Source: Bin87 sp965116565 (GTDB lineage: Bacteria; Chloroflexota; Dehalococcoidia; Lucifugimonadales; UBA3495). From it: a stretch of 64,000 bases of DNA. Positions 32,811 to 41,929 of this stretch are shown here, in pieces. The translations under genes were made by a program, and so were the position numbers. Location of the stretch: contig OZ220699.1 of assembly GCA_965116565.1 (NCBI GenBank), forward strand, positions 1,922,001 to 1,986,000, read 5' to 3'. The notes below the pieces were generated by a model. The model did no database searches. It had not been told where the DNA came from and worked only from the letters and a program-made list of their open reading frames with translations. Each line of letters opens with the position of its first letter. The first letter of the stretch is position 1.

Positions 32811-34001
32811 ATGCAGGAAATTAGGGCCATCACCCCCGACGAGTTCGAGCGGTGGATGCGCACCGAGTCGCGGGCACACGGGAACCGTTTCAACCACGAC
32901 CCGGACGAACTCCGTCCCCATTTCGACCTCGACCGCTCCATCGCGGTCGTCGAGGACGGCGACATCGTCGGCGGCTCTCACTCCCACCTGCTCGAGATGT
33001 CCGTCCCCGGCGGCGTTGCCACCGTGGCCGGCGTCTCCAACGTCGAGGTCCAGCCCACCCACACCCGCCAGGGCATCATGACCCGCATGATGCGCTACCA
33101 ACTCGACGGTATCCACGAGCGCAACGAACCCCTGGCCGCCCTCTTCGCCACCGAGAGCGCCATCTACGGCCGGTTCGGCTACGGCGTCGGTTCCGTTCAC
33201 GAATGGTGGACCCTCGACAAACACCACAACGCATACGCTCGTCCTCACGATACCCCCGGCAGAATCGTCTTCATGAATCCTGCGGACATCGGCAGCGAAC
33301 TGCCCGATGTACTCCTTCGCGGCACCGAGGGCCGGCCGGCCGTATTCCAGCGCGCTCCCCACCACTGGGAACGGGACTCCCGGGACCCCATCCACTCCCA
33401 GGGCGGCCCCGGCGGAGTGTTCTACGCCGCCTACGTTCAGAACGGCCGCATCGACGGCTACGTGAATTACCGCACACAGCGGCCCGCGGTTATCGTCAAC
33501 GAGCTCATGGCGGCCACGAGCGATGCCACCGCCGCCCTGTGGCGGTTCTGTTTCGACCTCGACCTCCACGAGCGTACCGAGGCCGTCCGGCGACCGGTTG
33601 ACGACCCGATGCCCTGGATGCTGGCCGACCCCCGACGGTTGCAGCGTTCCACCCGCGACGGCCTCTGGGTCCGCATCGTCGATGTCGCAGCCGCTCTCGA
33701 ACTGCGCCACTATCTTGCCAACGACCGCGTCACCCTGCGGGTCAAGGACGACTTCTGCTCCTGGAACGCCCGCTGTTACGAACTCGACGGCTCTCTGGAA
33801 GGGGCGACCTGCCGGCCCACATCGGGCTCTCCCGACCTCACCATCGCCGTCGGGGGTCTGGCCTCCGTTTATCTGGGCGCTGCGTCATTCACCACGCTCG
33901 CCCATGCGGGTTTGGTTGAGGAGCACACGCCGGGCGCCCTGCTCCGCTCGGACCGCATGTTTGCCGTCCAACTGAAACCCTGGACCCCCTATAACTTCTA
34001 G
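32811..34001 (+). CDS. Eis-like GNAT N-acetyltransferase with SCP2-type C-terminus
   Basis: A 396-residue protein of the Eis family. The acetyl-CoA loop is VEVQPTHTRQGIMTRMMR, followed by LFATESAIYGRFGYGVGS. A second GNAT-like domain (about 180-290) and a C-terminal SCP2-like domain (about 295-396, ending LLRSDRMFAVQLKPWTPYNF with the free C-terminal carboxylate typical of Eis) complete the fold. Eis proteins acetylate aminoglycosides or protein lysines. Substrate here is unknown. Confidence 0.88.
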   Translation: MQEIRAITPDEFERWMRTESRAHGNRFNHDPDELRPHFDLDRSIAVVEDGDIVGGSHSHLLEMSVPGGVATVAGVSNVEVQPTHTRQGIMTRMMRYQLDGIHERNEPLAALFATESAIYGRFGYGVGSVHEWWTLDKHHNAYARPHDTPGRIVFMNPADIGSELPDVLLRGTEGRPAVFQRAPHHWERDSRDPIHSQGGPGGVFYAAYVQNGRIDGYVNYRTQRPAVIVNELMAATSDATAALWRFCFDLDLHERTEAVRRPVDDPMPWMLADPRRLQRSTRDGLWVRIVDVAAALELRHYLANDRVTLRVKDDFCSWNARCYELDGSLEGATCRPTSGSPDLTIAVGGLASVYLGAASFTTLAHAGLVEEHTPGALLRSDRMFAVQLKPWTPYNF

Positions 34002-34057
34002 GCTGACTCGACTCTGGCGACCACCATGGGCGGATTGTCATTCCTCCAACCGTCACC

Positions 34058-34483
34058 CTAAGCGGCGGCGGCCTCGTAGCTCAGCATCCACTGGATGCCG
34101 AACCTGTCGGTGCACATCCCGAAATACGCTCCCCAGAACATGTCTTGCGGCTCCATGGCCACGCTGCCGCCCTCCGAAAGACCCCCAAATATCCGGTCCG
34201 TCTCCTCCTTGCTCTCGGTCGCAACGCTGATCGAGTAGTTGTTCCCCACGTTGGGTGGCGGTCCAAATGCCGACGTCGAGTCGCTGCCCATCAGGACCGA
34301 GTCGCCTATCTCCAAAGAGATGTGCATGATTCGGTTTTTCTCTTCGTCCGGCACCGGCGGCATATCTGCCGGGCCATCCGCAAACGTGACCAGGAAGTTG
34401 AACTCGCCGCCGAATATCGAACGGTAAAACTCGAAAGCCTCGCGGCAGTTATCGGTGAAATGCAGATACGTGCTCAGTTCCAT
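34058..34483 (-). CDS. VOC-superfamily (PhnB-like) protein
   Basis: A 141-residue glyoxalase-fold protein of the PhnB/3-demethylubiquinone-methyltransferase-like group. YLHFTDNCREAFEFYRSIFGGE, RIMHISLEIGDSVLMGSD and the final WGAYFGMCTDRFGIQWMLSY are diagnostic. It lacks an obvious enzyme context. Convergent with the Eis-like gene. Confidence 0.88.
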   Translation of the reverse strand: MELSTYLHFTDNCREAFEFYRSIFGGEFNFLVTFADGPADMPPVPDEEKNRIMHISLEIGDSVLMGSDSTSAFGPPPNVGNNYSISVATESKEETDRIFGGLSEGGSVAMEPQDMFWGAYFGMCTDRFGIQWMLSYEAAAA

Positions 34484-34668
34484 CTAGGGCTCCATATTCC
34501 GTCCATTGTTTTGTCGGCTGCGACGAACGGCGGAGACTGTATCACATCGTTGGAGTGCGCGCCCCTAAGCCGGTCTGCCAGTTGTGGAAGTGGCGTTGAG
34601 TACGAAGCTCCCCTGAATATCGTTGCCCAGTTGATTTGGAGCGAGTCTCCCTCGACCAACGCGGCGTG

Positions 34669-36297
34669 CTAGTTCGATGCCGCAGTGTCGTACGTGCTGG
34701 GCGGCGTCACGCCGTGAAAGATGGAATATTGAGAGATTATCAATCTCCCGCCATCATTGCCGCCCCATATCAGCAGCGAGTACACGCCGTTGCCATGCCG
34801 TCTCAGGATCCCACTGATGTCTGCCGTTACCGCAAACTGCGTGCCATTCGCCGTCCATTGCGACGCGGTGATCCACGGCACGGTTATGGTCTGCGGTTGT
34901 GTAGATTGGCTCGCGGCATACGCCTGGCGCCAGGCTTGGTGCGCTTCGTTGGGAGAACGCGGCGCCGGTGTTTCGGGTGCGACGTCGTTCGGATCTGGGC
35001 AAGGATCATACGTCGTCGTGAACTCGTTGGTGGTCCAAAAGTATCCGCCGCTCAGCGGCTGCCTCAGACCTGCTACTCGTCTGCCGAGGTCGTAGCAGTA
35101 AGTACGCGCCAGTTGTCCGGGATTCAACGCCTTTGGCGGAGGGTCGTAGTGGATTTGAACGCCTAAATCCCTCGGCTGACTCAGCCGGATTCCGCCCTTT
35201 GTTGCCCCGGAAAACGAAAGAACGCCCTTCTCAATCGTTGGGAGGCGATCGTACGTTACATAATCTCCCTCGAAGTGCTGGTACATCGCCGTGTTGTACC
35301 GGTCCCACGCCAGCCCGATGTTCACCATCTTGTGCTCAGGATTCAGGATGTTGCGGCGATGGCCCGGACTGCCCATCCAACTCGTCATCGCTTCCCGAAT
35401 CTCCCCCTGAATTCCGCTGTTGGCCCGGTAATTGTCGGATCCCTTGATGCAATAGTCCAGGCCTGAACCGTTCTCGCCGTTGGACTGATAACCACCGGCC
35501 AGGCTATACCTCATGTAAGGCTTCAAGCCGTCGACGCCCCAGTGGCTGGAAGTGCAATTCTCCAACGAGGAATCTGCGTGCAGTTGCGCGGCAATGTTGT
35601 CGCCCAACGTCACTGGCTCCACGCCGGCCCTGCGGCGTTCGGAGTTGATCAGGTCCAACATGAACTGCTTGGCTTCAATGTGTCTCAAATGCGGCGACAC
35701 AGCATTCTCATCTGGCGGTGCCATAGTCGGTGTCGGCGGTGCCGTCGCGCTTCGGGCGGGCATCGCGGTTGGTGTGGTTGGGGGAGTCGGTCGATCCCGA
35801 CCGGACGCCGCCACCGGTGTCGAATCCGGCAGTCCCCCACCGCAATGCTCCTCCACCAGGCCGCGAATGTCCGCCACCGTTTGCCGGCCTTCGGCGATCG
35901 CCGCATCCGCCGCCCGCGCCCGGAAATCACGGTCCGCTCCGGCATACTGGCCGCCGCAACTGGCGAAGGCGTGGACTACCGTTTCGCGCTCCAAGGAAAT
36001 CAAAACCGCGGGTGTCGCGGTGGGGGTGTCCGTCGGGACGGCCCTCGTCGTACCCGTCGGCGTAGCCCGCGTAATGTGCGTCGGGAGAGCGGTCGCCGCA
36101 ATCGTCGGGTCGGTTATTTCATCCGGCCGAGTTTCCGAGATCAGCGGTTCAGCAGCAGGCTCTCTCAAATCCTGCTCAACCCGGTCGGTAACGGCGCGTA
36201 ATGAAAGCGGCGCGGCGCCGAGGTACAACATCAACCCGTAAATGGCCGCGCCACCAACGATCGCCGCAATTAACGCGATGGCGACGATCTTGCCCAT
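34669..36297 (-). CDS. Secreted CAP/SCP-domain protein
   Basis: A 542-residue protein with an N-terminal signal or anchor (IVAIALIAAIVGGAAIYGLML), a Thr/Pro-rich linker, a small Cys-containing domain (VHAFASCGGQYAG to EEHCGGG), another Pro/Thr linker, and a CAP domain around residues 205-350. The CAP signatures are NSERRRAGVEPV, HADSSLENCTSSHWG, NGENGSG, and HRRNILNPEHKMVNIGLAW. The last 150 residues form an extra domain of unknown type. CAP proteins are extracellular; some bind lipids or walls. It sits 12 bp upstream of a dehydrogenase stop on the same strand. Confidence 0.87.
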   Translation of the reverse strand: MGKIVAIALIAAIVGGAAIYGLMLYLGAAPLSLRAVTDRVEQDLREPAAEPLISETRPDEITDPTIAATALPTHITRATPTGTTRAVPTDTPTATPAVLISLERETVVHAFASCGGQYAGADRDFRARAADAAIAEGRQTVADIRGLVEEHCGGGLPDSTPVAASGRDRPTPPTTPTAMPARSATAPPTPTMAPPDENAVSPHLRHIEAKQFMLDLINSERRRAGVEPVTLGDNIAAQLHADSSLENCTSSHWGVDGLKPYMRYSLAGGYQSNGENGSGLDYCIKGSDNYRANSGIQGEIREAMTSWMGSPGHRRNILNPEHKMVNIGLAWDRYNTAMYQHFEGDYVTYDRLPTIEKGVLSFSGATKGGIRLSQPRDLGVQIHYDPPPKALNPGQLARTYCYDLGRRVAGLRQPLSGGYFWTTNEFTTTYDPCPDPNDVAPETPAPRSPNEAHQAWRQAYAASQSTQPQTITVPWITASQWTANGTQFAVTADISGILRRHGNGVYSLLIWGGNDGGRLIISQYSIFHGVTPPSTYDTAASN

Positions 36298-36309
36298 TAT
36301 CCTGGATGG

Positions 36310-37263
36310 CTACTCGTCGTCCGGATGCGTCGTGATGAACCGACCGGCCCGCGCCGGATCAATGTGCGGCGCGCGGACCTCGACGCCCGACTGCTCTTCC
36401 TGCAGCCGCACGGTGACGCTGCTGTCGGACTCTGCCCAACCGCGATTCATCGCGTGCAGCGCGATCTGCTCCGCCAGCGTTGACATGGGCATGGGCACGT
36501 CGTACTCCCTCGCCAACTCCGTCGCCAGCGAAATGTCCTTGTACGCCAGGTTCAGCGCGAAGCTCGCCGGCTCAAACTCCCCCCGGAACATCGTCCGAAC
36601 CAACCCTTCGTGAAGCACTCGCATCCTGCCCAGCGAACCCCGTCGGATGCACTCCCACAGCGCTTCCGGCTCAACCCCCGCTTTCACTCCCAGCGTCAGC
36701 CCCTCCGCAATCGCCTGACGCACGCTGTGCCCGATCATGTTGTGCACCAGCTTCGCCACGCTCCCCGCCCCGATCTCACCCGCGTAGAATACCTTATCGC
36801 CGAACGAGTCCAGGATCGGCTTCACTCGGTCGAACACCTCCCGGTCGCCGCCCACCATCACCGCCAGATTCCCCGAAGCCGCGCCCGTTTTCCCTCCGCT
36901 CACCGGCGCGTCCAGCACGTGGCATCCCTTGGCCCGGAACTTGGGCTCGATCTCCCGAATCAACGTGGGCCGGCTCGACGACAGGTCGATATATACGCCG
37001 CCCGGCTTGATCCCTTCTAGCACTCCCTCCGCTCCCGTCGACACTGCTTCAACCTCGTACGGTCCGGGCAGCGATGTAAATGTCACGTCGCTGCCGGCCG
37101 CAACCTCGGACGGCGTGTTTGCCAGACGCGCTCCGCCTTCCAGCAGCGGCAGCGCCGCCTCCTCACGCAGATCGTAAACAATCATCGGGTATCCGGCCTT
37201 CTGTATGTTCGCCGACATCCCTCCGCCCATGTTCCCCAAACCAATGAATCCAACGGTTTCCAT
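36310..37263 (-). CDS. 3-hydroxyisobutyrate dehydrogenase-family oxidoreductase
   Basis: A 317-residue beta-hydroxyacid dehydrogenase. GFIGLGNMGGGM is the NAD(P) motif, DAPVSGGKTGAASGNLAVMVGG the substrate loop, and GSVAKLVHNMIGHS carries the catalytic Lys. AYKDISLATELA is the usual C-terminal motif. Candidates are 3-hydroxyisobutyrate, tartronate semialdehyde or other 3-hydroxyacids; neighbours do not help choose. Confidence 0.9.
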   Translation of the reverse strand: METVGFIGLGNMGGGMSANIQKAGYPMIVYDLREEAALPLLEGGARLANTPSEVAAGSDVTFTSLPGPYEVEAVSTGAEGVLEGIKPGGVYIDLSSSRPTLIREIEPKFRAKGCHVLDAPVSGGKTGAASGNLAVMVGGDREVFDRVKPILDSFGDKVFYAGEIGAGSVAKLVHNMIGHSVRQAIAEGLTLGVKAGVEPEALWECIRRGSLGRMRVLHEGLVRTMFRGEFEPASFALNLAYKDISLATELAREYDVPMPMSTLAEQIALHAMNRGWAESDSSVTVRLQEEQSGVEVRAPHIDPARAGRFITTHPDDE

Positions 37264-37427
37264 AACGGTCTTTCACTCCATTTGTTCCGCCCGGGGCGGA
37301 TGGCTGCGGACAGTATAACGACGCCGTTGCGGCCTGTCATAAACGCTCTTCGAACATACAACCCGGCTTGTCCGCCCGGGGCGCGGATGCTAAACTGCGA
37401 CCATCCCAACACCGAACCCGATCTGCG

Positions 37428-38666
37428 ATGTTGACTGCCTCCGACGCGTCTCCCGTCGGTATTTTTTTGAACACCAACCCCCAGCTGGCCGACTTGCTCC
37501 GTCAAGTTCAAAAATTGGCCGGCGAATCCGGGGTCTCCGCTTACCTGGTCGGCGGACCGGTCCGTGATAACTTTTTGGGCCTCCAGGTCAATGACCTCGA
37601 CATCTCCGTTGTCGGCGATGCCCCGGCTCTGGCCGGGCGTCTCGCCGATTCTGCCGGCGGCCGCCTCACTGTTCATCAGAGATTTGCGACCGCTACGGTC
37701 ACGGTTTATGGCGTAGCCATCGACCTCGTTACGGCCCGCCGCGAGACCTACCGCCAGCCCGGCGCTCTGCCCGACGTCCAACCCGGCGACATATTCGATG
37801 ACCTCGCCCGTCGCGACTTCACCGTCAACGCCATGGCCCTGCCACTCACCGGCAAACCGCGGCAACCGCTGGACCCCCATGGTGGGCAAGCGGACCTGCG
37901 CGACCGGGTTATCCGGACGTTGCATCCCGCCAGTTTTCGCGACGACCCCACCAGGATCGTCCGCGCAACCCGCTACGCTTCTCGCCTCGATTTCCGACTG
38001 GCGGATGCCACCCATGATGAGCTGCAAAACGCGCTCCACGGCCACGCCCTGTCCACCATATCGGGTGATCGCATCCGTCATGAATTGGATCGTCTCTTCC
38101 ACGAGACCGAACCCCTGGGGGCGCTGCGCCAGGCCGAGGAACTGGGTGTCCTCAATGCTGTCCATCCCTCCTTGTCAGTACGGCACATCCCTTCACTGCC
38201 TCGCAAAGAATCACCCGGGCCATTGATTTGGCTGGCCTTGCTGGCGTGGCCATTGCCGGCAAGCCAGGCGACCGCCTTCGCTGCCCGCATCAACGCCCCG
38301 GCCGGCTGGACCCGCGTAATCGCCGACACGGTCCGCCTGGTCGGCCGGCTTAGTCAACTCGGCGAGCCTGACCTTTCCCCATCCCGGGTTTGCGCCCTGT
38401 TGGATGGCCTTGCCCCCGAATCTCTCGCCGCCGCGGAGATGCTCGGGTCCCGGTCGGCCGCTGAATATATCCGGCGGTACCTGAACGCATGGTGGAGTGT
38501 CGCGCCTATCCTCCGTGGATCCGACCTGCTGGAACTTGGTATCCCGCCAGGACCCGCCGTCGGCGACGCGTTGCGCGCCCTCCGCAAAGCGCGACTCGAT
38601 GGAATAGCTCAAACTCGCCAGGATGAGGAGGCCCTGGCTCGCAGATGGTCATCAACAACAAACTGA
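37428..38666 (+). CDS. cca: CCA tRNA nucleotidyltransferase/poly(A) polymerase family protein
   Basis: A 412-residue class II tRNA nucleotidyltransferase. AYLVGGPVRDNFLG, DLDISVVGD (metal-binding Asp pair), TARRETY, FDDLARRDFTVNAMAL and DDPTRIVRATRYASRL are all in place. The C-terminal half is a tRNA-binding helical region. It adds or repairs the CCA end of tRNAs, though A-adding or poly(A) specificity cannot be excluded. Both tRNA genes in the window already encode CCA. No strong ribosome site is seen at the ATG. Confidence 0.88.
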   Translation: MLTASDASPVGIFLNTNPQLADLLRQVQKLAGESGVSAYLVGGPVRDNFLGLQVNDLDISVVGDAPALAGRLADSAGGRLTVHQRFATATVTVYGVAIDLVTARRETYRQPGALPDVQPGDIFDDLARRDFTVNAMALPLTGKPRQPLDPHGGQADLRDRVIRTLHPASFRDDPTRIVRATRYASRLDFRLADATHDELQNALHGHALSTISGDRIRHELDRLFHETEPLGALRQAEELGVLNAVHPSLSVRHIPSLPRKESPGPLIWLALLAWPLPASQATAFAARINAPAGWTRVIADTVRLVGRLSQLGEPDLSPSRVCALLDGLAPESLAAAEMLGSRSAAEYIRRYLNAWWSVAPILRGSDLLELGIPPGPAVGDALRALRKARLDGIAQTRQDEEALARRWSSTTN

Positions 38667-38730
38667 TCCCTTTCCATCAATACATTTTTCACGCCACGAA
38701 TATCGAGTGGCGAAACAGTGAGGTAGTGAA

Positions 38731-38964
38731 GTGGCAACCGCTTTTCAGATTCCCGGCCCCGTGTTTTGTGTCGTCTGCAATGAGGAACTGGACGGCCCCC
38801 ATCGCTCCACCTGCCAGATGTGCGGTGGACCGTTCCACCAACCCTGGCTCCCCGATAATGCGTCGCCCCGATGCGGCCGGGTCGCCAGCCACGACGAGAC
38901 ATTGGCCGTAGTTTTCTTGTGCCGCGACTGTTACGACAATCGCCGGCCGCCCAGCCAGAATTAA
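38731..38964 (+). CDS. Small zinc-ribbon protein
   Basis: A 77-residue protein with a GTG start. Cys pairs CVVC, CQMC and CRDC and a single Cys in PRCGR, plus His residues, suggest one or two zinc sites. The end, ETLAVVFLCRDCYDNRR, looks structured. It lies in the same direction between cca and an alcohol dehydrogenase, 16 bp ahead of the latter, so it may be co-transcribed with it. Family not recognised. Confidence 0.6.
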   Translation: MATAFQIPGPVFCVVCNEELDGPHRSTCQMCGGPFHQPWLPDNASPRCGRVASHDETLAVVFLCRDCYDNRRPPSQN

Positions 38965-38980
38965 GGAGCAATACGCACCG

Positions 38981-40018
38981 ATGAAAGCCGTCTACATCGA
39001 AGCCCACGGCGACGTCGATGTCCTGCAATACGGAGATCGACCCGACCCCGCTCCCGGGGCCGGCGACGTCGTTATCCGCGTTGGCGCCAGCGCACTCAAC
39101 CGCCTGGACATCTTCACCCGGCAGGGCCAGCGCGGCCTTGAGCGCGAGTTCCCGCCCCCGTTGATCCTCGGCGGCGATACGGCCGGCGAGGTCGTTGATG
39201 TCGGCGCTGGCGTTTCCAGCCTGTCCGTCGGCGACCGCGTGGTGGTCAACCCCCGCCTCAGTTGCGGCGTTTGCCAGTGGTGCGGCTCCGGTCGGGATGA
39301 ACTCTGCCGCCGCTCCAGCTTCCTCGGCACCGCCCGCGATGGCAGCTACGCGGAACTCGTCGTCGTTCCGGAGGTCAACGCCTACCGCCTCGATCCCGAC
39401 GTGTCGTTAGCCGACGCTGCCGCCATCCCCACCACCTACCTGCCCGTGTGGAACATGGCCGTCCGCCGCGCCGCCCTCCAACCCTGGGAAACGGCCCTGG
39501 TGTTTTCGGCGTCGGCCGGCGTGGGCGCCGCCGCCATCCAGGTGTTCAAAAACGTCGTCGGCGCCACCGTTATCGCCACGACCAGCACGCCGGAAAAGGC
39601 CGAGCAGGCCCGGCAGCTTGGGGCCGATCACGTCATCAATTACAACGAGGAGGACATCTCCCAGCGTGTCCGGGAAATCACCGGCGGCGCCGGCGTCGAC
39701 TTGCTCGTGGACCACGTCGGTGCCGACGTGTGGTCCCATGGGTTCCGCTCCCTCCGCGCCGGCGGCCGCTACTGTATCTGCGGAGCCACCAGCGGACTCC
39801 GAGCCGAACTCCATCTGGGCCTGCTGTTTAGCCGCCAGATCGAGATCTACGGCGGGTACATGGGTTCCCGTGAGGATATGCGGCAAATCGTCGCCAGCCT
39901 GAATCGCGGCGTCATCAAGCCCGCCATCCACCAGGCCTATCCCCTGGCCCAAGCCGCCGACGCCCACCGTGCCATGGAGGCCACCAACTTCTTCGGCAAG
40001 CTCCTGCTCCAGCCTTAA
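38981..40018 (+). CDS. Zinc-binding medium-chain alcohol dehydrogenase
   Basis: A 345-residue MDR enzyme. GGDTAGEVVDVGAGV, the structural-zinc loop CGVCQWCGSGRDELC (four Cys), the Rossmann segment SASAGVGAAAIQVFKNVVGATVIAT and the closing FFGKLLLQP are clear. The catalytic zinc site is partly degenerate (N-R-L-D where others have Cys-His), which is common in quinone-oxidoreductase relatives. Substrate unknown. Confidence 0.9.
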   Translation: MKAVYIEAHGDVDVLQYGDRPDPAPGAGDVVIRVGASALNRLDIFTRQGQRGLEREFPPPLILGGDTAGEVVDVGAGVSSLSVGDRVVVNPRLSCGVCQWCGSGRDELCRRSSFLGTARDGSYAELVVVPEVNAYRLDPDVSLADAAAIPTTYLPVWNMAVRRAALQPWETALVFSASAGVGAAAIQVFKNVVGATVIATTSTPEKAEQARQLGADHVINYNEEDISQRVREITGGAGVDLLVDHVGADVWSHGFRSLRAGGRYCICGATSGLRAELHLGLLFSRQIEIYGGYMGSREDMRQIVASLNRGVIKPAIHQAYPLAQAADAHRAMEATNFFGKLLLQP

Positions 40019-40047
40019 CGCCGCGCCTGGTCCCGTTTCCACGAACA

Positions 40048-40076
40048 AACGCGCGGCCCTACCTCGGTCGCGCGTT
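40048..40076. terminator. Hairpin between convergent adh and proS
   Basis: AACGCGCGGCC pairs with GGTCGCGCGTT (one G-T wobble) around a 7-nt loop, located between two convergent stop codons. Confidence 0.65.
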
Positions 40077-40081
40077 CAGGA

Positions 40082-41785
40082 TCAATCGCCGCTCAGCAAA
40101 CCCCGCACCGCGCCGACCACGTCTTCCAGCGCCACCATATCCGCTTCCTCGGCGGTGCGCCCTCGCATCTCAACCGCGGACTGGCGCAGGTTCCTGGGAC
40201 TCACCACCAGCCGCACCGGCAGGCCCATCAGGTCGGCGTCATTGAACTTGACCCCGGCCGCCGCGTCCGTCCGGTCGTCGAACAGCACCTCGATCCCGGC
40301 GGCCCAGAGCCGGTCATACACATCACCCGCCGCTTCGGCCACCGCGTCGTCGGACATATTCAACCCCACCAGGTACACCTGGTACGGCGCGATCGGCGGC
40401 GGAAACACAATCCCCCGCTCGTCGTGGTTTTGCTCGATGGCCGCGGCCAGTATCCTGCTCACCCCGATTCCGTAGCATCCCATCGTGATCGGCTGCTGCG
40501 TCCCCTCGGTGTCCAGGTAGTACGCGCCGAGCGCCTCGCTGAAGAACGTCCCCAGCTTGAAGATGTGCCCGACCTCGACGCCCCGCGTCGATTCCAGCGT
40601 CGCCCCGCATTGCACGCACCGGTGCCCCGGCTGCGCCAATGCGATGTCGGTGATGACGTCCGCCCCAAAGTCCCGGGGATAGTTGGCGTTGCGGTAGTGC
40701 GTGTCCGGCTTGTTCGCCCCCACCACAAAATTGCCGCCGTTGCTGATCGATGGGTCCGCGATCCGTCGTATGTTGCTGATTCCAATCGCCGAGGCCGAGC
40801 CTGCCACTAACCCGGCAGCCTCAACCTCTTCGTCGTCAGCCAATCGCAGCTCGTTGCAGTGCAGCTCATTCTTCAGCTTGACCTCGTTCACATCCAGGTC
40901 GCCCCGAATCGTCACAAACACCACTTCTCCGTCCGCAGCGTAAAAAACCGCTTTCAGGGTCTGCGCCTCCGTAACGCCCAGGTATTCGGCCAGCCCGGCG
41001 ATCGTCTTGATGCCCGGCGTGCTGACCTCCTCCAGCGGCAGCGGATCGGGGGTCGGTTGGCTCGGGTAAACGCCCTCGGCCTTCTCCGCATTGGCCGCGT
41101 ACCCGCAACCCGGGCAGGTGATCACCGTGTCCTCGCCCGTATCCGTCGGCAGCAGGAACTCGTGGGAATCCTTCCCGCCAATCGCTCCGCTGTCCGCCTC
41201 CGCCATCACCACCGGTATGCTGCACCGGCTGAACACGTTCCGGTACGCCTGCGCCATAGCTTGGTACGAACCGTCCAGGCCGTCATCGTCCGCGTCGAAA
41301 GAGTACGCGTCCTTCATGGTGAACTCGCGCACCCGCACCAGTCCGGCGCGCGGCCTCGGCTCATCCCGAAACTTGGTCTGCATCTGGTACAGGATTACCG
41401 GCAAATCCCGGTAGCTCTGCACGTTCCCCTTGACGATGTTGGTCACCACCTCCTCATGCGTAGGCGCCAGCGCCAGGGGACGACCCCGTCGGTCCTCCAG
41501 CGAGAACATGTTGTCGCCGAACGCCGCGGCCCGACCCGTCTGCTCCCACAATTCCATCGGCTGCAGCGCCGGCATCCGCAGTTCCTGCCCGGCGGCGGCG
41601 TCCATCTCCTCCCGCACGATCTGCTCAATCTTTTGCAGCGACCTCCACGCCAGCGGCAGATACGCATACACGCCGGCGGCCACCTGCTGAATCAACCCCG
41701 CCCTCAACATCAGCCGGTGGCTGGCGGTCTCAGCTTCGGGCGGGTCATCCCGCAAAGTCCTCGTAACAAGTCTTGAGATGCGCAT
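40082..41785 (-). CDS. proS: Prolyl-tRNA synthetase (bacterial type with editing domain)
   Basis: Charges tRNA-Pro. The 567-residue protein has class II motif 1 around MRMPALQPMELWE-like sequence (QELRMPALQPMELW), motif 2 in TKFRDEPRPRAGLVRVREFTMKDAYSF, the INS editing domain (about 225-385, with IKTIAGLAEYLGV), and motif 3 GCYGIGVSRILAA. A C-terminal anticodon domain closes it. ATG 41785 starts at the normal MRISRLVTRTLRDDP; the frame runs further upstream without a start signal. Confidence 0.96.
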   Translation of the reverse strand: MRISRLVTRTLRDDPPEAETASHRLMLRAGLIQQVAAGVYAYLPLAWRSLQKIEQIVREEMDAAAGQELRMPALQPMELWEQTGRAAAFGDNMFSLEDRRGRPLALAPTHEEVVTNIVKGNVQSYRDLPVILYQMQTKFRDEPRPRAGLVRVREFTMKDAYSFDADDDGLDGSYQAMAQAYRNVFSRCSIPVVMAEADSGAIGGKDSHEFLLPTDTGEDTVITCPGCGYAANAEKAEGVYPSQPTPDPLPLEEVSTPGIKTIAGLAEYLGVTEAQTLKAVFYAADGEVVFVTIRGDLDVNEVKLKNELHCNELRLADDEEVEAAGLVAGSASAIGISNIRRIADPSISNGGNFVVGANKPDTHYRNANYPRDFGADVITDIALAQPGHRCVQCGATLESTRGVEVGHIFKLGTFFSEALGAYYLDTEGTQQPITMGCYGIGVSRILAAAIEQNHDERGIVFPPPIAPYQVYLVGLNMSDDAVAEAAGDVYDRLWAAGIEVLFDDRTDAAAGVKFNDADLMGLPVRLVVSPRNLRQSAVEMRGRTAEEADMVALEDVVGAVRGLLSGD

Positions 41786-41929
41786 GGTGCTTTGATGCCT
41801 CGGATTTCCAATGACGGTATGCTGGTCGCTGATGACTGTACACGGCACGGCGGGTTCCACAGCCGGAACGCGGGTCTCGATTGTTGGGTACCGTGGATGG
41901 TACGGACGCAATCCGCGCCATCCGGCCAT

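Noticed and set aside
41786..41929. N-terminal extension of proS or a T-box leader
   Set aside because: Normal ProRS sequence starts at 41785. The upstream bases hold a GTACC/GGTAC hairpin but no T-box consensus.
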